Below are positions 5,435 to 7,938 of a stretch of 7,938 nucleotides of DNA, piece after piece. The DNA comes from an uncultured Oscillospiraceae bacterium (GTDB lineage: Bacteria; Bacillota; Clostridia; Oscillospirales; Oscillospiraceae), in the NCBI GenBank assembly GCA_910587505.1, contig CAJULD010000081.1:1-7938 (forward strand), read 5' to 3'. The first letter of the stretch is position 1, and every line of letters begins with the position of its first letter. The notes under the pieces were generated by a model, which worked only from the letters and a program-made list of their open reading frames with translations, ran no database searches and had not been told where the DNA came from. The position numbers were made by a program, and so were the translations under genes.

Positions 5435-6352
5435 ATGGCTTTTTCAGCTGCTGACGTAAAGAGCCTGCGTGAGATGACCGGCGTGGGTATGATGGACTGC
5501 AAGAAGGCGCTGGCCGCGTCTGACGGCGATATGGACAAGGCCGTGGAGTACCTGCGGGAGAAGGGTCTGGCCGCCTCCGCCAAGAAGGCGGGCCGCATCG
5601 CCGCCGAGGGCATGGCCTATGCCGCCGTGATCGATGGTGTGGGCGTTGTGGTCGAGGTCAACGCCGAGACCGACTTCGTGGGCAAGAACGAGAAGTTTGT
5701 GGACTTCGTCAAGGGCGTGGCCGCTACGGTGGCCGCTCAGTCGCCCGCCAATCTGGACGCGCTTATGGACTGCAAGTATAACGGGACCGGGCTGACCGTG
5801 CTCCAGCAGCAGCAGGAGATGGTTCTGGTCATCGGCGAGAACATCAGGGTCCGCCGGTTTGCCCGCTTCCCCGAGGGCGTCAGCGTTCCCTATATCCATG
5901 CCGGCGGCAAGATCGGCGTGCTGGTGAACCTGGACGTGGACGGCGAGGTCACCGACAGGGTGCTGGAGATGGGCAAGGATCTGGCCATGCAGATCGCCGC
6001 GCTGAATCCCCGCTTCTGGGACAAGAGTCAGGTGACTCCCGACGTTCTGGAGGAGGAAAAGCGCATCATGCTGGCCCAGATGGACAACGATCCCAAGATG
6101 GCCGGCAAGCCCGCCCAGGTTAAGGAAAAGATTGTGGTCGGCAAGCTCAACAAGTTCTACGCCGAGAACTGCCTGCTCCAGCAGGATTTCGTCAAGGACG
6201 GCGATGTGACGGTAGAGCAGTATATGAACTCTGTGGCCAAGGCCGCCGGTGTGACCGTCCGTCTGCTGGACGCCATCCGCTTTGAGAAGGGCGAGGGCAT
6301 CGAGAAGAAGCAGGAGAACTTTGCGGAGGAAATTGCTTCTCTGGTGAAGTAA
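5435..6352 (+). CDS. tsf: Elongation factor Ts
   Basis: EF-Ts is the guanine nucleotide exchange factor for EF-Tu, regenerating EF-Tu-GTP in the cytoplasm. The N-terminal UBA-like module (about residues 3-50) has LREMTGVGMMDCKKAL. The core domain shows AETDFVGKN with T79-D80-F81-V82, the conserved segment that inserts towards the EF-Tu magnesium site. The C-terminal part has CLLQQDFVKDGDVTVEQYM and SVAKAAG. At 305 residues it is normal for a two-subdomain EF-Ts. ATG 5435 is chosen because GGAGGA (5420-5425) is 9 nt upstream and the protein begins MAFSAADVKSLREMTG as expected. An out-of-frame ATG lies 7 nt before it. It follows rpsB in the usual order and ends shortly before a strong terminator. 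The pyrH-frr genes that often follow are not here. Confidence 0.98.
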   Translation: MAFSAADVKSLREMTGVGMMDCKKALAASDGDMDKAVEYLREKGLAASAKKAGRIAAEGMAYAAVIDGVGVVVEVNAETDFVGKNEKFVDFVKGVAATVAAQSPANLDALMDCKYNGTGLTVLQQQQEMVLVIGENIRVRRFARFPEGVSVPYIHAGGKIGVLVNLDVDGEVTDRVLEMGKDLAMQIAALNPRFWDKSQVTPDVLEEEKRIMLAQMDNDPKMAGKPAQVKEKIVVGKLNKFYAENCLLQQDFVKDGDVTVEQYMNSVAKAAGVTVRLLDAIRFEKGEGIEKKQENFAEEIASLVK

Positions 6353-6414
6353 CTGATAATGATACTGTCTGAAATAAGACGCGCATAAAATCTCTCGAAT
6401 AATGACACCCTGAG

Positions 6415-6448
6415 AAGGGCTCGCAGCAAATCGCTGCGGGCCCTTTTT
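6415..6448 (+). terminator. Strong intrinsic terminator of rpsB-tsf
   Basis: A 13-bp stem, AAGGGCTCGCAGC (6415-6427) with GCTGCGGGCCCTT (6433-6445), has one T-G wobble, a 5-nt loop and a T-run to 6448. It lies 63 nt after the tsf stop and is the clear end of the operon. Confidence 0.9.
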
Positions 6449-6539
6449 GTACCCGTTTTTCCACCCCTGCGTCTCCCTGATTTTCTTTCTGTTCAGGAGG
6501 ATTCTTCGTGCAGAAGGCCCCGGCATCAGGCGTATAAAC

Positions 6540-6579
6540 GACAAAGCAGCGAAACAGGATTCTGATTCGTTGCTTTGTC
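6540..6579 (-). terminator. Long hairpin, possible terminator of the AraC-type regulator
   Basis: GACAAAGCAGCGAA (6540-6553) pairs with TTCGTTGCTTTGTC (6566-6579) over 14 bp with one wobble. The 12-nt loop can itself pair CAG with CTG. It lies 86 nt past the regulator stop on the minus strand. Only GTTTAT follows the stem in that direction, so the T-tract is weak and the terminator role is a guess. Confidence 0.4.
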
Positions 6580-6665
6580 TGTTTCATATTAAATGATCTT
6601 CCGGAAGCGTTATATTTGGGGGCGCTTTTTACAGTCCCGTCCTGCTTTGTGCCCCTGCGCCGGAA

Positions 6666-7565
6666 TCAAAGGTCCTTTTCCTTTGAGATCTTCCTATAGC
6701 TCTGCATGGTACACCCGGTCACCTTTTTGAAATTAGCCGCCATCGTAATGGAGGAAGAGAATCCGGTCTCCTCCGCGATCCGGTCCATGCTGTCATCCGT
6801 ACAGATCAGCCGCTCCTGCACGTGGGCGACACGAAAGCCGTTCAGCGTGCTGTTAAAGGTGGTGCCGAAATGCTCCTTCAGAAGCCGTGTGATGTGGCGC
6901 GTGGAAATATTCAGGGTCTTCGCCGCCGTTTCTATCGTGATATCCTCTGCGTAATGCGTACGGATATAGGCGAGGACCGAGTACTCCAGCCGCTGACCCG
7001 GCTGTTCGCCGTCCCGCCTGGTCGGGGACTCCTGATAGCCGATGTTCTGGATTGCCTCCACCACCAGGCTGCAGAGCATGTTCCGCACCACGATCATATA
7101 CCCCAGGGACCGGTTTTCAAACTCATTCTGCAGATATTCGTAGATATTCAGCCCCCGGTTCTGCCTGTTGCTGATCCACACCTTCTTCGTCCGGACGGCG
7201 GAAAGAAAGGCCGGTATATCCTGGCAGTCAAAGATGGCATAAATATCCTTGTACGGCCGTTTCAGGAAATCAAAATGTACGACAAAATGCTCGCATTCCT
7301 CCACGGGGTTGCTCTCAACATAGCGGTTTACGCCGGGATTGATCCAACAGAACTGGCCCGCCGATACGGGAAAGGATTCTCCGTCCACATGCAGGATGGA
7401 ATGGCCCGCCGTCACCAGGTGCAATTCAAAGGAGGCGTGGGAGTGCTCAAAAGCAAGACTGTACTTTTTCAGAACGACGGCGTTGGTGATGATCAGATCG
7501 ACCGGACCGAAGGGTACGATGGTCGGTGTGCTCAGCTTGACGCGTCTTTTCTGATTCGATACCAT
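6666..7565 (-). CDS. AraC-family transcriptional regulator with cupin-type sensor domain
   Basis: This 299-residue DNA-binding regulator has two parts. The N-terminal part is a cupin-like effector-binding domain (about residues 20-100), with HSHASFELHLV (41-51) and a VSAGQFCWINPGVNRY stretch (67-82), the pattern of AraC-type sugar- or metabolite-sensing cupins. The C-terminal part is the double helix-turn-helix AraC/XylS domain (about 193-292). Its first HTH is ITIETAAKTLNISTRHITRLLKEHFG. The second HTH is in MDRIAEETGFSSSITMAANFKKVTG, ending in QSYRK as usual for the family. ATG 7565 is supported by AAAGGAA about 6 nt upstream and a good promoter (7609-7637). It is transcribed away from a second gene starting at 7888, the usual arrangement when such a regulator controls its neighbour. 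Base use is less GC-rich than in the translation genes. The ligand cannot be inferred. Confidence 0.92.
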   Translation of the reverse strand: MVSNQKRRVKLSTPTIVPFGPVDLIITNAVVLKKYSLAFEHSHASFELHLVTAGHSILHVDGESFPVSAGQFCWINPGVNRYVESNPVEECEHFVVHFDFLKRPYKDIYAIFDCQDIPAFLSAVRTKKVWISNRQNRGLNIYEYLQNEFENRSLGYMIVVRNMLCSLVVEAIQNIGYQESPTRRDGEQPGQRLEYSVLAYIRTHYAEDITIETAAKTLNISTRHITRLLKEHFGTTFNSTLNGFRVAHVQERLICTDDSMDRIAEETGFSSSITMAANFKKVTGCTMQSYRKISKEKDL

Positions 7566-7608
7566 GGCGGTTCCTTTCAGTGTGTATGGATTCCCAACTT
7601 GCTTTTTT

Positions 7609-7637
7609 ATTATATACCAACTTCACCTTAAAAACAA
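7609..7637 (-). promoter_or_regulatory. Promoter of the AraC-family regulator
   Basis: On the minus strand TTGTTT (7637-7632), a 17-nt spacer and a perfect TATAAT (7614-7609) give a strong sigma-A promoter. The start would be near 7602, with a leader of about 37 nt. Confidence 0.75.
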
Positions 7638-7712
7638 GTGGCACCGCCTGGTTGGGCCATTTTTCCCGACCGGATGGTCTGGCGGTCCGTCAGCCGTGGA
7701 AAAAGGACACGC

Positions 7713-7737
7713 TGTTTTGTAAACTTGTCCCAAAACA
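7713..7737. promoter_or_regulatory. Inverted repeat, candidate operator in the divergent region
   Basis: TGTTTTG (7713-7719) and CAAAACA (7731-7737) are perfect inverted arms separated by 11 nt, so their centres are 18 bp apart. They overlap the -35 box and spacer of the candidate promoter at 7717-7744. AraC-family proteins more often bind direct repeats, so this may belong to another repressor or a dimer in opposed orientation. Confidence 0.4.
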
Positions 7738-7744
7738 ATATAGA
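7717..7744 (+). promoter_or_regulatory. Candidate promoter of the divergent gene at 7888
   Basis: TTGTAA (7717-7722), a 16-nt spacer and TATAGA (7739-7744) form a moderate sigma-A promoter with a leader of about 135 nt. A second -10-like TATAGT (7764-7769) lacks a matching -35. Regulation by the adjacent AraC-type protein is plausible from position only. Confidence 0.4.
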
Positions 7745-7887
7745 AAAATACCAGAAACCATTGTATAGTTTTTTCATAGTGCAGGAGCATTAAAAAGCGG
7801 GGCGGGAGACGGCGGCGAATGGGTCATGGACCTTCCCCCGGTTGCCGGACGCCCTGGAGAATGACGGAAACAGAAGAGGAGGGAGCA

Positions 7888-7938
7888 ATGAGTACGATTG
7901 AACAACAGATCGGTCCGCTGAAGATCGGCAGTCCGATC
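7888..7938 (+). CDS. Start of an unidentified protein (first 17 codons, runs off window)
   Basis: A strong Shine-Dalgarno run, AGGAGGGAG (about 7877-7885), precedes ATG 7888, which opens MSTIEQQIGPLKIGSPI and continues past the right edge. The tract PLKIGS is reminiscent of the N-terminus of Old Yellow Enzyme-type NADH:flavin oxidoreductases and other FMN TIM-barrel enzymes, where a similar (P)LKIG(S/N) precedes the first barrel strand. Seventeen residues are too few for an assignment. Its divergent position beside an AraC-family regulator suggests a regulated catabolic or accessory function. Being a real coding start is likely; the product is unknown. Confidence 0.6.
   Translation, partial: MSTIEQQIGPLKIGSPI

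Larger units (their letters stand above)
6353..6665. other. Intergenic region between convergent tsf and araC-type gene
   Basis: This stretch holds the tsf terminator (6415-6448) and a long hairpin (6540-6579) that may end the regulator transcript from the other side. The rest shows no gene. Short frames here have no ribosome site or recognisable protein. A weak AAGCG/CGCTT pairing followed by T residues (about 6604-6630) is too poor to call. Confidence 0.7.
7566..7887. other. Divergent regulatory region between the araC-type gene and its neighbour
   Basis: This 322-bp region holds the regulator promoter (7609-7637), a perfect inverted repeat (7713-7737), a possible plus-strand promoter overlapping it (7717-7744) and the ribosome site of the gene at 7888. 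The stretch from about 7790 to 7870 shows no recognisable element. No protein-coding frame is supported here. Confidence 0.7.

Noticed and set aside
5444..6544. Open minus-strand frame of 366 codons opposite tsf
   Set aside because: It is a shadow of tsf, rich in His and Leu without family motifs, and it runs through the tsf terminator.
6822..7631. Plus-strand frame of 269 codons opposite the AraC-family gene
   Set aside because: It is the shadow of the regulator, whose minus-strand translation has both the cupin and HTH signatures and a proper start.
1..7938. CRISPR arrays, tRNA or rRNA genes, insertion sequences, phage genes
   Set aside because: No direct-repeat arrays with spacers, cloverleaf-like sequences, transposase motifs or terminal repeats were seen on reading both strands. 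Only the short inverted repeats listed were found.

Overview
The window is a GC-rich (roughly 60%) piece of chromosome that looks like a spore-forming clostridial Firmicute, probably from the Oscillospiraceae/Flavonifractor-like part of the class. This rests on the style of RpoB, S2 and EF-Ts, on strong Shine-Dalgarno sites, on a SpoIIM-family protein and on the base composition. The species cannot be named from the sequence alone. Most of the window is core information-processing machinery.

Layout. (1) Positions 1-1361, minus strand: the first 453 codons of rpoB, which runs off the left edge. (2) Positions 1362-1859: a gene-poor regulatory region. It holds a consensus-like promoter reading towards rpoB, an oppositely directed promoter followed by an intrinsic terminator that could make a roughly 90-nt RNA, and what looks like the C-terminal remnant of a RelB/DinJ-family antitoxin. 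(3) Positions 1860-4463, plus strand: a tight operon of a GNAT acetyltransferase, glutamyl-tRNA synthetase (gltX) and a SpoIIM-family membrane protein, joined by a 1-nt gap and a 4-nt ATGA overlap. (4) Positions 4493-6448, plus strand: rpsB and tsf (ribosomal protein S2 and elongation factor Ts), with their own strong promoter, a GC-rich structured leader, a hairpin terminator/attenuator between the genes and a strong terminator after tsf. (5) Positions 6449-7938: a locus of more accessory character, with an AraC-family regulator on the minus strand and a divergent gene whose first 17 codons are at the right edge. The shared intergenic region carries a clear araC-side promoter and an inverted repeat over a possible promoter of the divergent gene.

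The translation and transcription genes share a theme (RNA polymerase, Glu-tRNA supply, ribosome assembly, EF-Tu recycling) but sit in at least three transcription units. The parts least explained by ordinary annotation are the convergent promoter pair at the rpoB leader, the antitoxin remnant, the rpsB leader and the putative operator in the araC divergent region. No clearly new multi-gene system is visible.
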